The position numbers and the translations under genes were made by a program. Under the pieces are notes generated by a model. It ran no database searches. It saw only the letters and a list, made by a program, of their open reading frames with translations, and was not told the origin of the DNA. Shown here one piece after another: positions 32,481 through 40,522 of a stretch of 64,000 bases of DNA. Origin of the DNA: Mucilaginibacter geliditolerans (GTDB lineage Bacteria; Bacteroidota; Bacteroidia; Sphingobacteriales; Sphingobacteriaceae); the NCBI RefSeq assembly GCF_014200495.1, contig NZ_JACHBY010000007.1, positions 186,001 to 250,000 on the forward strand, written 5' to 3'. Every line of letters begins with the position of its first letter. The first letter of the stretch is position 1.

Positions 32481-33673
32481 ACTATATTCCTGTACAAAAT
32501 GCCAAACCCTATCGCTGACACTAAACATATCCCACCCATTATCCACCATAACAGACTGAAACCACCATGTGCAATTAATTGCGCGCCTACGGTTGGTGCT
32601 AATACCTGCGCGGTCGACCAGGCCATGGTGTACAAGCCTGCATATTCGCCGCGGTTATTGTTGTTGGTGCGGGTTATCCAGAAGGAGTTCATGAATGGCA
32701 TGGAAAACATTTCGCCGAAGGTGATGAATAGCATTGCCACTATGCCTGATAATATATTGGGAGGCATTACATTGAGCAATACGAAGCCGATACCTACCAA
32801 TATTACACCTGCGCTGATATAATTTAATGGGTGGCGACGGCCCTCCAATCTATGGATGAGGATCATCTCAATAAATACGATCAGTAGTCCGTTTAACGAC
32901 ATCAGGAAACCAATAGTGCGTTCATTAAGTAGCCATTGCGTTTTATAAAATACCGGCTGCATAGTGAACAACTGGAAAAAACATCCGGCAAAAAGTATCA
33001 CTAAGCCAATAAATACAAGGTATACGGTGTCTTTATAAGCTGATGATGTATCAGTTATTGCTGTTTTATTCTTTACAGCTTTAACAATATGTGAACGCGG
33101 TATAAGTTTTAGTAGCATAAGTGCCGCCAGGATGTTTGTACAGCCATCCACCCAAAAAAGTGAATGGTAACTATAAGCAGCCAAAAATCCACCCAATGCA
33201 GCGCCTACCGACCAGCCCAGGTTAACCGCCAAACGGTTGAGCGAATAGGAGCGTGTCTTATTTTCATCGGTACTGTAATAGGCTATGGCTGATGAATTTG
33301 CGGGGCGGAACGATTCATTGCAAAAGCTCAATACAAAAGCACCCGCACCCACGGTTAAAAATGTATGCTGATAACCTAATATGAGGAATAGTATACCTCC
33401 GCTTAATAGCGCGAAGATCTGTAGATCATAAAAGCCGAATTTATCGGTCAGTTTACCTCCAACAAATGCCCCGCAAATGGATCCCAATCCAAACAGCGCC
33501 ATAATATAACCGGCCTGTACAATGGTAAAGTGTAACTGGTGGATGCAGTAAATGGTCATGAAAGGGATGACCATGGTACCGCTCCGGTTAATGAGCATCA
33601 CCAGGCATAAGTACCAGCTATTGCGTGATAAACCTGTGTAAGCTTTTTTGTAGAGTTGGATAGGAGAGGTCAT
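32468..33673 (-). CDS. MFS transporter
   Basis: 401 residues with about 12 hydrophobic helices and the major-facilitator loop 2-3 motif GGKLTDKFGF (GxxxDrxGr-like). The central cytoplasmic loop around residue 200 (KAVKNKTAITDTSSAYKD) is typical. It is most similar in feel to bacterial drug or metabolite exporters (MdtG/YdhP-like), but the substrate is unknown. It is followed on the minus strand by the dinB-side repeat, and its own C-terminal V-S-S-S-stop is encoded by that repeat. aroC stops 83 nt upstream of its start on the same strand, so read-through from the aromatic cluster is possible. Confidence 0.85.
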   Translation of the reverse strand: MTSPIQLYKKAYTGLSRNSWYLCLVMLINRSGTMVIPFMTIYCIHQLHFTIVQAGYIMALFGLGSICGAFVGGKLTDKFGFYDLQIFALLSGGILFLILGYQHTFLTVGAGAFVLSFCNESFRPANSSAIAYYSTDENKTRSYSLNRLAVNLGWSVGAALGGFLAAYSYHSLFWVDGCTNILAALMLLKLIPRSHIVKAVKNKTAITDTSSAYKDTVYLVFIGLVILFAGCFFQLFTMQPVFYKTQWLLNERTIGFLMSLNGLLIVFIEMILIHRLEGRRHPLNYISAGVILVGIGFVLLNVMPPNILSGIVAMLFITFGEMFSMPFMNSFWITRTNNNNRGEYAGLYTMAWSTAQVLAPTVGAQLIAHGGFSLLWWIMGGICLVSAIGFGILYRNIVSSS

Positions 33674-33679
33674 GGTTGT

Positions 33680-33766
33680 TAATTTGATAATTTGGGCAAT
33701 TTGAAGATTTGAAAATGAGAACTGTCTATCTTCAAATCAACAAATTCTCAAATCTTCAAATCAACT
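33680..33766. repeat. Inverted simple-repeat element (unit aatttgaagattt)
   Basis: Left arm aatttgataatttgggcaat, ttgaagatttgaaaatgag (33681-33719); right arm tcttcaaatcaacaaattct, caaatcttcaaatcaac (33730-33766). The right arm overlaps the last codons and the stop of aroC (SKLI-stop). Confidence 0.75.
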
Positions 33767-34850
33767 TTGAATTCTTATTTCTTAAATAATGATCGGCTAA
33801 GACCAGTGCGGCCATAGCTTCAACAATAGGGACGGCTCGTGGTACTACACAAGGATCATGGCGGCCCTTGCCCGATATTTCGGCTGCATTGCCTTCGCTA
33901 TCAATAGTTGCCTGGGCATGCATTATGGTAGCCACCGGTTTAAATGCCACCCTGAACTCTATAGGCATACCATTGCTGATGCCGCCTTGTATACCACCTG
34001 AAAAGTTGGTAATGGTAGCAATATCACCCAGGCTGTTTTTGACAAATATGTCGTTATGCTCCGAGCCTCGCATTTCGCTGCCGGCAAAGCCGGAGCCAAA
34101 TTCAAAACCGTGTACCGCGTTAATGCTCAGCATTGCTTTACCCAGTTCGGCGTGCAGTTTATCAAAAACAGGCTCGCCTAAGCCAACCGGGCAGTTTTTT
34201 ACGTAGCAGGTAACTTTACCACCAACAGTATCACCCTGCTTGCGGATGCTATCGATATACTCGATCATCTCCTCAGCAGTAGCCGGATCGGCACAGCGCA
34301 CAATGTTTTTCTCACGATCATTAATGAATTCCTGTACATCGTTTATCTCCACATTTGGCGCATCTATTTTGCCTACGCTGCTCACATGGGCCACTATCTC
34401 AATCCCCTGACTTTTAAGCAATAGTTTTGCTAAAGCACCTGCCGCAACACGTGCCGCGGTTTCGCGGGCGGATGAGCGACCGCCGCCACGATGGTCGCGA
34501 ATACCATACTTGGTTTGGTAAGTATAATCAGCATGCGAAGGACGGAAAACATCCACATTGTGGGTGTAATCCTTTGAGCGCTGGTCTTCATTCGGTATCA
34601 GCATAGCGATTGGTGTACCGGTTGTTTTACCTTCAAATACGCCTGAAAGTATCTTAACCGTATCGCTCTCCTTACGCTGGGTAGTTATTTTAGACTGACC
34701 GGGTTTACGCTTATCCAGTTCTCCCTGGATATAATCCAGATCAACGGTTAACTGCGATGGACAGCCATCAATAATTACGCCTATGGCTTCACCATGTGAT
34801 TCGCCAAAAGTTGTTATCCTGAATAATTGCCCGAACGAATTGCCTGCCAT
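33756..34850 (-). CDS. aroC: Chorismate synthase
   Basis: 364 residues from the ATG at 34850 ([20 protein letters not shown], the family's N-terminal signature; an ATG nine codons earlier falls in repeat DNA and is rejected). Further signatures: [20 protein letters not shown] and the C-terminal [20 protein letters not shown]. It converts 5-enolpyruvylshikimate-3-phosphate to chorismate by trans elimination of phosphate using reduced FMN, the last common step of aromatic synthesis. It lies downstream of aroA (about 200 bp of repeat DNA between) on the same strand. The short C-terminal end and stop are built from a simple-repeat arm. Confidence 0.97.
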   Translation of the reverse strand: MAGNSFGQLFRITTFGESHGEAIGVIIDGCPSQLTVDLDYIQGELDKRKPGQSKITTQRKESDTVKILSGVFEGKTTGTPIAMLIPNEDQRSKDYTHNVDVFRPSHADYTYQTKYGIRDHRGGGRSSARETAARVAAGALAKLLLKSQGIEIVAHVSSVGKIDAPNVEINDVQEFINDREKNIVRCADPATAEEMIEYIDSIRKQGDTVGGKVTCYVKNCPVGLGEPVFDKLHAELGKAMLSINAVHGFEFGSGFAGSEMRGSEHNDIFVKNSLGDIATITNFSGGIQGGISNGMPIEFRVAFKPVATIMHAQATIDSEGNAAEISGKGRHDPCVVPRAVPIVEAMAALVLADHYLRNKNSKLI

Positions 34851-34857
34851 GATGTTT

Positions 34858-35049
34858 TGTGATGTGCAGATCTGCAAATATGCAAATGTGCGGATATTTG
34901 TTTAATTCGTCATTGCGAGGAACGAAGCAATCCCTAACTCTACAGAGCGGCTCTGCTAATCGGGGATTGCTTCGTTCCTCGCAATGACGCTTGGTTTATT
35001 TTTGTTTTGTGTTAGGTGTCATGCTTCGACTAGCGCTCAGCATGACACC
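34858..35049. repeat. Repeat cluster between aroA and aroC, with copy 1 of the cgtcattgcgagg palindrome
   Basis: Three parts: gcagatctgcaaatatgcaa-type simple repeats (34865-34900), the palindrome cgtcattgcgaggaacgaag (starting 34908) with its 27-bp perfect inverted copy ending 34989, and a second palindrome ggtgtcatgct/agcatgacacc (35015-35025 and 35039-35049). No coding potential. Confidence 0.85.
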
Positions 35050-35050
35050 C

Positions 35051-36358
35051 TTATTGTTCCCCCTTCAGGGGGCTTGCCTCAATGCTAAACCCCACCTTTT
35101 CCAGATCACTCCAAAAAGCAGGGTATGATTTCTCTACCACCTTTGCGTCTTCAATCTCAACCTCTGGTATCAGTAAAGCCAATGGAGCAAAAGCCATAGC
35201 CATGCGATGATCCTCGTACGTATTAATGAAAACACGCTCAGAAATGAATTTTTCGCTGCAATCCAGTTTGTAAAGTAAGCCTTTTTCAATCAGTTTTACA
35301 CCGATCTTGGCCAGCTCATTTTGCAGGGCTTTAACACGGTCGGTTTCCTTGATCTTTAAAGTCTCCAACCCGGTAAAGGTAGCCTCATGACCTAATGCAG
35401 CACAAACTACGATGATGGTTTGGGCCAGATCAGGGCATTCCTTCAAGTCGAATATTTTACGGGAAAGCGGTTTTGCTTCCTTTAGCAAATGAACGCCGCC
35501 ATCCTTAAACTGCGATGTGATGCCGAAGTTCGCCATGATCTCGGTGATAACGCTATCGCCCTGCAGGCTGTATTGTGTTAGTCCCGGCAGGAACAATTCA
35601 GCTTCATCAGCCAGCGCAGCTATTGAATACCAGTATGATGCAGCACTCCAGTCGGGTTCAACCGGTAATATTGTTGTTGCAAACTCCTGGTGTGAAATTG
35701 TGATGACATTGCCTTCCCACGTATGCTGTATCTTTGCTTGCTCCAGCATAGCTAAAGTCATTTGCACATAAGGACGTGATGTTAAATCGCCTTCAATATG
35801 TAATTCCAAACCTAAAGGCAGCCGGGCAGCGATGAGCAACAGTGCGGTAATATACTGACTGCTGATGTTGCCTTTTATACTGATCTTACTAGTTAGCTGC
35901 TCGAAGCTGCCTTTAAGTTTTAAGGGAGGGAAACCTTCCTTTTCTTCGTACTCAATATGCGCCCCCAATTGGCGCAACGCATCCACCAACACACCGATAG
36001 GCCTTTGTTTCATCCTTTCGCTGCCCGTCAAAATCACCTCATCATCCTGCAATGTAAAATAGGCCGTTAAAAAGCGCATAGCTGTACCGGCAGGACCGAT
36101 ATTGATTTCGGATATTGGATTTTCAATTTCGGATTCGCCAGCAGTTAAAACTTTTGACTTTTGACTTTCGACTTTCGACTTTAAAATACTGGCCAAAGTA
36201 ACCGTATCTGCCGCGTCCGAAATGTTTTCAACCTTTACCTTGCCATTGCTCAGTGCTTCAATAACGAGTGCGCGGTTGCACTCGCTTTTCGAGCCTGTTA
36301 ATTGCACGGTACCGTTTGCCGTTTTGCTTTTTTTACTCAGGATGATGTTTTGCTCCAT
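35051..36358 (-). CDS. aroA: 3-Phosphoshikimate 1-carboxyvinyltransferase (EPSP synthase)
   Basis: 435 residues. Substrate-binding motifs: SKSECNRALVIEALS near residue 23, GPAGTAMRFLTAYF near 88, the SSQY serines (ISSQYITALLL), and the C-terminal ETDRVKALQNEL plus TYEDHRMAMAFAPL with the H-R pair. It joins shikimate-3-phosphate and phosphoenolpyruvate. Oddity: between TLASIL and INIGPAGTAMR, residues about 60-84 (36107-36181), sits a Lys/Ser/Glu-rich stretch (KSKVESQKSK, ESEIENPISE) encoded by simple repeats of the intergenic type (gactttcgactttcgacttt). It is in frame, in a surface loop position, so the enzyme is probably active. The C-terminus (EASPLKGEQ) is also repeat-like. Confidence 0.95.
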   Translation of the reverse strand: MEQNIILSKKSKTANGTVQLTGSKSECNRALVIEALSNGKVKVENISDAADTVTLASILKSKVESQKSKVLTAGESEIENPISEINIGPAGTAMRFLTAYFTLQDDEVILTGSERMKQRPIGVLVDALRQLGAHIEYEEKEGFPPLKLKGSFEQLTSKISIKGNISSQYITALLLIAARLPLGLELHIEGDLTSRPYVQMTLAMLEQAKIQHTWEGNVITISHQEFATTILPVEPDWSAASYWYSIAALADEAELFLPGLTQYSLQGDSVITEIMANFGITSQFKDGGVHLLKEAKPLSRKIFDLKECPDLAQTIIVVCAALGHEATFTGLETLKIKETDRVKALQNELAKIGVKLIEKGLLYKLDCSEKFISERVFINTYEDHRMAMAFAPLALLIPEVEIEDAKVVEKSYPAFWSDLEKVGFSIEASPLKGEQ

Positions 36359-36423
36359 ATCTGTTTCGATGTATAATCGAAGTTATTAGTATCCAATTAC
36401 GCTTTACTTTCCGATTTTCCGCT

Positions 36424-36562
36424 CGTCATTGCGAGGAACGAAGACAACCGACCAAAGGGAGCTCATTAATGCCATTGAAAACAATCAATATTATTAATAA
36501 TCCCCAACTATGCAAATCCGCTCTGTAAGTCGGGGATTGCCACGCTATCGCTCGCAATGACG
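36424..36562. repeat. Copy 2 of the cgtcattgcgagg palindrome (longer, imperfect)
   Basis: Left end cgtcattgcgaggaacgaag at 36424; right end gcaatgacg ends 36562. Central part extended by a unique 50-bp insert (36450-36505); the right arm has changed to ggggattgccacgctatcg. Located in the 228-bp spacer between the DAHP synthase gene and aroA. Confidence 0.8.
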
Positions 36563-36586
36563 TTATGATAAAAACGTTTTGGTTGA

Positions 36587-37714
36587 TTATGCGTGTGTAA
36601 GTTGTTCTGCAGGAGGTGTTTCCTGGCCTTTATTCATTACTTCTGTTTGTTTACGGATTGATTCACTGTGTAATAATTCCATCAGTTTCTCAGTAAACTC
36701 AGCGCTTAACTTTAATGCTTTTGCATAAGTTGTGCGTTTGTTCAAGATCTCGTCCCAACGGTTAACCTGTAAAATGGTGATGCCGTTATCTTTTTTGTAT
36801 TGGCCGATCTTTTCAGCTATCTGCATACGCTCAGCAACTTTCTGGATAACCAGGTCATCAATTTTATCAATCTGGCTACGTAGTTCAGCCAATTTATCTT
36901 TTACTCCAGCATCACGTACTTCTGGTTTGCGCAGGGTTAAGTGGTCAATAATTTCAACCAAAGCAGCAGGGGTAACCTGTTGTGCGGCATCTGTCCAGGC
37001 AACTGAAGGATCGATATGTGATTCGATCATTAAGCCTTGCATATCCAAATCCAAAGCTTTTTGTGAAACATAACCAATTAATGAACGATTACCTGTAATG
37101 TGGCTTGGGTCATTGATCATTGGCAGGTGCGGTGCCAAAGTTTTTAAGTGGATAGCGATATCCCACATTGGCTCGTTGCGGAAAGCTGATTTTTCGTACG
37201 ATGAGAAACCGCGGTGTATTGCAGCAAGTTTAGTGATACCTGCATTATTGATACGCTCTAAAGCGCCTATCCATAATGAAAGATCAGGGTTTACCGGGTT
37301 TTTAACCATTACAGGAACGTCAACACCTTTAAGGGCATCAGCAATTTCCTGTACAGTGAAAGGGTTCGCAGTTGAGCGTGCACCTACCCATAAAATATCA
37401 ACACCAGCTTTTAAAGCTTCTTCAACGTGTTTCGCTGTAGCAACTTCAACCGCGGTTGGCAAGCCTGTTTCATCTTTAGCGCGTTTTAACCATTGCAAAC
37501 CTATGCTGCCGATACCCTCAAACTCTCCGGGACGGGTACGTGGTTTCCAGATACCTGCACGTAAAGCGCTGATCTTACCAGTTGCGGCTAATAAATGAGC
37601 TGTAGCTACCAGCTGTTCTTCTGTTTCGGCACTGCACGGACCTGCAATTACAAGAGGTTCCTTACCTGTTTTAATCCAGGATTCAAGTGGCTGTATGTTT
37701 AAATCTAGTTTCAT
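36587..37714 (-). CDS. Bifunctional DAHP synthase / chorismate mutase
   Basis: 375 residues. Residues 1-265: DAHP synthase of the KDO8P-synthase-like (type I-beta) group, with LVIAGPCSAET, RAGIWKPRTRPGEFEG, MVKNPVNPDLSLWIGALERI, AIHRGFSSYEK, and LPMINDPSHITGNRSLI. Residues about 270-360: AroQ-type chorismate mutase helices (KLAELRSQIDKIDDLVIQKV, AERMQIAEKIGQYK). It condenses PEP with erythrose-4-phosphate at pathway entry and also isomerises chorismate to prephenate, so the two committed steps toward Phe/Tyr are on one chain; in related enzymes the mutase domain gives prephenate feedback. The gene lies 133 bp behind pheA, with which it should share the attenuator. Confidence 0.95.
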   Translation of the reverse strand: MKLDLNIQPLESWIKTGKEPLVIAGPCSAETEEQLVATAHLLAATGKISALRAGIWKPRTRPGEFEGIGSIGLQWLKRAKDETGLPTAVEVATAKHVEEALKAGVDILWVGARSTANPFTVQEIADALKGVDVPVMVKNPVNPDLSLWIGALERINNAGITKLAAIHRGFSSYEKSAFRNEPMWDIAIHLKTLAPHLPMINDPSHITGNRSLIGYVSQKALDLDMQGLMIESHIDPSVAWTDAAQQVTPAALVEIIDHLTLRKPEVRDAGVKDKLAELRSQIDKIDDLVIQKVAERMQIAEKIGQYKKDNGITILQVNRWDEILNKRTTYAKALKLSAEFTEKLMELLHSESIRKQTEVMNKGQETPPAEQLTHA

Positions 37715-37726
37715 CGTTTTGTGTTT

Positions 37727-37850
37727 TTAAGTCCGGAAGTCGGGATGTCCGAAAGTCCGGAAGTTTGTTGATTGGTATATATTTTAATTGTTAATTTTTT
37801 ACTGTTTTACTTTCGGTCTTACCGACTTTCGGACTTTCCCGACTCTCTTA
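37727..37850. repeat. Inverted simple-repeat element (unit aagtccgaaagtcggga)
   Basis: Left arm aagtccggaagtcgggatgt, ccgaaagtccggaag (37729-37763); right arm ctttcggtcttaccgacttt, cggactttcccgact (37811-37845). It lies between pheA and the DAHP synthase gene, and its right arm ends just at the pheA stop. A second member is at 59837-59924. Confidence 0.8.
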
Positions 37851-38753
37851 CGCCTGCCCTAATTTCTTAATCTTTATATAAGTTCTTTTCTCCGGTTTTT
37901 TAAACTGATCGGTACTGGGCTGTTCCTCGTATCGCTCATATTCGCCCAGTATATTAAAGTTGTGGGTATATTTAAGTGTTTGTCTTATGGCAGTATCATA
38001 CTGCTTAGCCTCGTTCCACTCTATATCCACATAAAAATTATACTCGTTGCGCTTACCTAACACCGGCATTGATTGTATTTTGCTCATGTTAAGGTTTTGA
38101 TCTGCGAAGATGTTCAATACCTTAGCCAGCGAACCCGCTTTATTACTCACCTCAAAGCAGAGCGATGCTTTATTAGGTGTTCCCTTAACAGGCGTTTCAT
38201 GATTGGTGATGATCAGGAAACGGGTAAAGTTCACTTTGTTTGATTCGATACGACGCTCCAGTATTTGCAGTCCGTATAAATTAGCAGCTAACGTATTGGC
38301 GATGGCAACAGTGTCAGTTAGCTGTTCTTCGCGGATGCGTTTAGCACAGGCGGCCGTATCGCTGCTTTCCACCATTTTAAGGTGCGGGTATTCATAAAAA
38401 AAGTCGACACATTGGCGTATAGCTATCGGGTGCGATGTTACATACTTCACATCTTCAAACTTCACACCCGGTAATGCCATTAAATGCAACTGGATAGGGA
38501 TAAAAACCTCGCCAACAATAGGGAAGCCATAGCTCATTAATAGCGTGTAGTTAGGCAAAATGCTGCCTGCTATGCTGTTCTCAATGGCCATTACCACATA
38601 ATCGGCTTCTTTATTTTGCAGAGCCTCAAATGTTTGCTTAAAAGAGTTGCATTCAATTGTCTCGATGTCTTCACCAAAATATTTGAAAGCAGCTTCTTCG
38701 TGAAAGGAAGCGCGGATACCCTGTATGGCAACTCTTGGTTTTTCTTTTTTCAT
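37848..38753 (-). CDS. pheA: Prephenate dehydratase with C-terminal ACT domain
   Basis: 301 residues. Dehydratase domain 1-185 starting RVAIQGIRASFHEEAAFKYF, with VMAIENSIAGSILPNYTLL and the catalytic TRF motif in KVNFTRFLIITN. ACT domain 195-275: ASLCFEVSNKAGSLAKVLNI and NLNMSKIQSMPVLGKRNEYN. It converts prephenate to phenylpyruvate; the ACT domain normally binds Phe for feedback inhibition. Here the canonical ESRP of the Phe pocket reads QSMP, so sensitivity could differ. Expression is predicted to be set by the leader-peptide attenuator 16-75 nt upstream (terminator 38769-38800, leader ORF 38829-38894). It heads the minus-strand aromatic cluster pheA - DAHP synthase/CM - aroA - aroC. Confidence 0.95.
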   Translation of the reverse strand: MKKEKPRVAIQGIRASFHEEAAFKYFGEDIETIECNSFKQTFEALQNKEADYVVMAIENSIAGSILPNYTLLMSYGFPIVGEVFIPIQLHLMALPGVKFEDVKYVTSHPIAIRQCVDFFYEYPHLKMVESSDTAACAKRIREEQLTDTVAIANTLAANLYGLQILERRIESNKVNFTRFLIITNHETPVKGTPNKASLCFEVSNKAGSLAKVLNIFADQNLNMSKIQSMPVLGKRNEYNFYVDIEWNEAKQYDTAIRQTLKYTHNFNILGEYERYEEQPSTDQFKKPEKRTYIKIKKLGQA

Positions 38754-38768
38754 AAATGCCCTTAAAGC

Positions 38769-38800
38769 AAAAAGTCCCGGCTTGTGGGCCGGGACTTTTT
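38769..38800 (-). terminator. Attenuator terminator in the pheA leader
   Basis: On the minus strand AAAAAGTCCCGG (38800-38789), loop of 8 nt, CCGGGACTTTTT (38780-38769), a strong hairpin ending in a T run, placed 15 nt before the pheA ATG. It is the first gene-proximal element, so it can only serve to stop transcription before pheA. Its 5' arm AGTCCCGGC is also complementary to GCCGGGACT at 38831-38839 within the leader ORF end, giving a mutually exclusive antiterminator. Confidence 0.88.
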
Positions 38801-38828
38801 AGTTTCTTTATATGTTTGTTATCGCATA

Positions 38829-38894
38829 TTAGTCCCGGCTCTTACTGTTAAAGTAAAAGTAGTAGCCATAAAAAAATGCGGTGTTAAAAGTCAT
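38829..38894 (-). CDS. Phe/Tyr-rich leader peptide of the pheA operon
   Basis: ATG at 38894 opens a 21-codon ORF ending TAA at 38829-38831. The peptide begins MTFNTA, continues FFYGYYFYF and ends NSKSRD: five Phe and four Tyr codons, seven of the nine within codons 8-15. The last codons and stop overlap the antiterminator arm GCCGGGACT. Classic model, known from enterobacterial pheL-pheA: with ample charged tRNA-Phe/Tyr the ribosome reaches the stop, covers that arm, and the terminator forms; when it stalls on the aromatic codons the arm pairs with AGTCCCGGC, disrupts the terminator, and pheA is transcribed. Promoter at 38913-38942 gives a 12-15-nt leader before the ATG. Too short for usual gene calling. 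Confidence 0.88.
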   Translation of the reverse strand: MTFNTAFFYGYYFYFNSKSRD

Positions 38895-38912
38895 TGTTTT
38901 TGTTTTGCGTGG

Positions 38913-38942
38913 TAAATGTACGGTTAAAAAACAGTTTGTCAA
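38913..38942 (-). promoter_or_regulatory. Promoter of the pheA leader/operon
   Basis: On the minus strand TTG (38942-38940), 19 bp, then TACATTTA (38920-38913): the -33 TTG / N19 / -7 TAnnTTTG architecture of Bacteroidota with one deviation at the last base. It places the start site at about 38907-38909, upstream of the leader ATG. Confidence 0.65.
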
Positions 38943-39052
38943 TAGAAAATTTTATTTTTTTGAAAATAAATAGAGTAAACAGAATTTTATTGGGTGAGTG
39001 GTTGTAAACTACTCGCATAATTGTCCGATTTGGAAACTTTTGACAGCGTGGT

Positions 39053-39105
39053 GTAAGCGTGGACGCTTACAAATTTTTGCATTCAAGCGTTGACGCTTAA
39101 ACGGG
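39053..39105. repeat. Repeat of the aagcgtggacgctt family
   Basis: taagcgtggacgcttac (39054-39070) is a palindrome, followed by attcaagcgttgacgcttaa (39082-39101) and acgggct. Further members at 41056-41110 and 58106-58222. Confidence 0.75.
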
Positions 39106-39125
39106 CTGATTAACGATAATTCTAC

Positions 39126-39593
39126 TTACAATTTTAATTTCATTCCTTCGTGAGTTGCTTTAAAACCTAACTTTTCATAGAAGCGAAGTGCATCTGGCCT
39201 TGCTTTATCAGTGGTTAGTTGAATTAGGTGGCAGCCTTTCGCCTTTGCCCGGTTGATGGCATATTCAAAAACTTTGGTTCCAATGCCCCGGCCGCGGTAA
39301 TTGGAATTTGTTCTTACCGCTTCGATTTGCGCCCTTACTCCACCTTGAAAGTTAAGGTACTGGATGAATGTCAGCTGAAATGTTGCGACCAGAACTCCAT
39401 TCATTTCTGCAACCGTTAATTCCTGGTTTGGATCTGCCTGAATCTTTTCAAAGGCGGAAAGGTATTTCTCGGATATTATTTCTGAAACGACTTCTCTTTG
39501 TGACCCCAGCGGATCATCGGCCATCATTTTGATAATTTCCTTAAGATCTTCTTTAGTCGCTATGCGAAAGTTAAGAGTGGATGCTGTATTCAT
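39126..39593 (-). CDS. GNAT-family N-acetyltransferase
   Basis: 155 residues from the ATG at 39593. The frame continues 38 codons upstream, but MNTASTLNFRIATKEDLKEI is the normal GNAT start. Acetyl-CoA-binding motif A is RTNSNYRGRGIGTKVFEYAI (R/Q-x-x-G-x-G/A pattern as RGRGIG), motif B is ALRFYEKLGFKAT. A probable small-molecule acetyltransferase; the substrate is unknown. It is a single gene downstream of the aagcgtggacgctt repeat. Confidence 0.85.
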   Translation of the reverse strand: MNTASTLNFRIATKEDLKEIIKMMADDPLGSQREVVSEIISEKYLSAFEKIQADPNQELTVAEMNGVLVATFQLTFIQYLNFQGGVRAQIEAVRTNSNYRGRGIGTKVFEYAINRAKAKGCHLIQLTTDKARPDALRFYEKLGFKATHEGMKLKL

Positions 39594-39912
39594 AATATAA
39601 TATCTACTAAGTTTTCCGTCAGCTAGTATACATGCTTTGATTTCGGTTGAGAAAGTCAAAGGCTTATCGATTATGATCTGGTCTTCAGAATGATTAGCAG
39701 TCTCCATTAGTCTTTATGTATCCTAAAGGTAATATATCTTTTTTTATTCTTATTGGTCGTTTAATAATCATCTGGCCGTTGCCTGATGGCCGGACTTTTC
39801 GTTCCAATTTTTTTCAAAGGATTTCCCCTTACATCCCTGACGCAGGGATTACTTATAAATAAATTAAAATCTTTTCCTTTGCCAATCGTCCAACAAGATA
39901 TAAGCTTATTAC

Positions 39913-40377
39913 ATGTATTCTTTTTTATTAGCCTTGCATTCATTAGTGCGCTGGTTTGTGCTGGTGGGTTTACTTTTCGCTATTTATCGTAGTTACCGTG
40001 GCTGGCTCCTGAAAAAGCCATTCACAAAATTGGATGAGCAGATACGCTGGATTACTGCCACCATAGCACATATACAATTGGTGTTTGGGGTGTGGCTGTA
40101 TTTAATTAGTCCGATAGTAAACTATTTCCTGCATAATTTTAAGGATGCTGTGCATAACCGGCAGATCCGATTTTTTGGTATGGAACATATTACCATGATG
40201 CTGACGGGTATTGTTTTGATCACTATCGGTTCAGCCAAAGCAAAGCGGAAAACTACGGATATAGAAAAGTTTAAGACGATGGCGATATGGTTTACGATTG
40301 CGTTACTGGTTATTTTAAGTTCGATTCCCTGGTCGTTTTCTCCGTTGGTTAGCAGGCCGCTGTTCAGGTCGTTTTAA
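39913..40377 (+). CDS. Four-helix integral membrane protein, cytochrome-b-like
   Basis: 154 residues, four hydrophobic helices: SFLLALHSLVRWFVLVGLLF, ITATIAHIQLVFGVWLYLIS, HITMMLTGIVLITIGSAKA, IWFTIALLVILSSIPWSF. Histidines lie inside or at the ends of helices (H9, H52, H80, H91), which suggests haem or metal, and Sphingobacteriaceae proteins of this type are often labelled 'cytochrome B'. I do not claim haem binding. Single gene, followed directly by palindromic repeat DNA. Confidence 0.6.
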   Translation: MYSFLLALHSLVRWFVLVGLLFAIYRSYRGWLLKKPFTKLDEQIRWITATIAHIQLVFGVWLYLISPIVNYFLHNFKDAVHNRQIRFFGMEHITMMLTGIVLITIGSAKAKRKTTDIEKFKTMAIWFTIALLVILSSIPWSFSPLVSRPLFRSF

Positions 40378-40505
40378 CTCACCCTGACATCGCTTCACTT
40401 GTCATCCCTCTCTCCGCTACGTGCAAAGAGGGGGAGAAAAAGTTTACCCTCTTTATCGCTTGCGATAGAGGGTGGTCGAGCGGAGCTAAGCCGGGTGAGT
40501 CAGAT
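40378..40505. repeat. Palindromic repeat cluster (second member of the 24.8-kb family)
   Basis: ccctctctccgctacgtgca, aagaggg then ttaccctctttatcgcttgc, gatagagggtggtcgagcgg and gccgggtgagtc. It shares the gagggtggtcg and gggtgagtc segments with 24820-24856. Confidence 0.7.
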
Positions 40506-40522
40506 ATTCGCCATGCTCACCA

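Noticed and set aside
34851..34877. Earlier aroC start (nine extra residues)
   Set aside because: The extra codons are made of the gcaaatatgcagatgtgc-type repeat; [11 protein letters not shown] is the family N-terminus.
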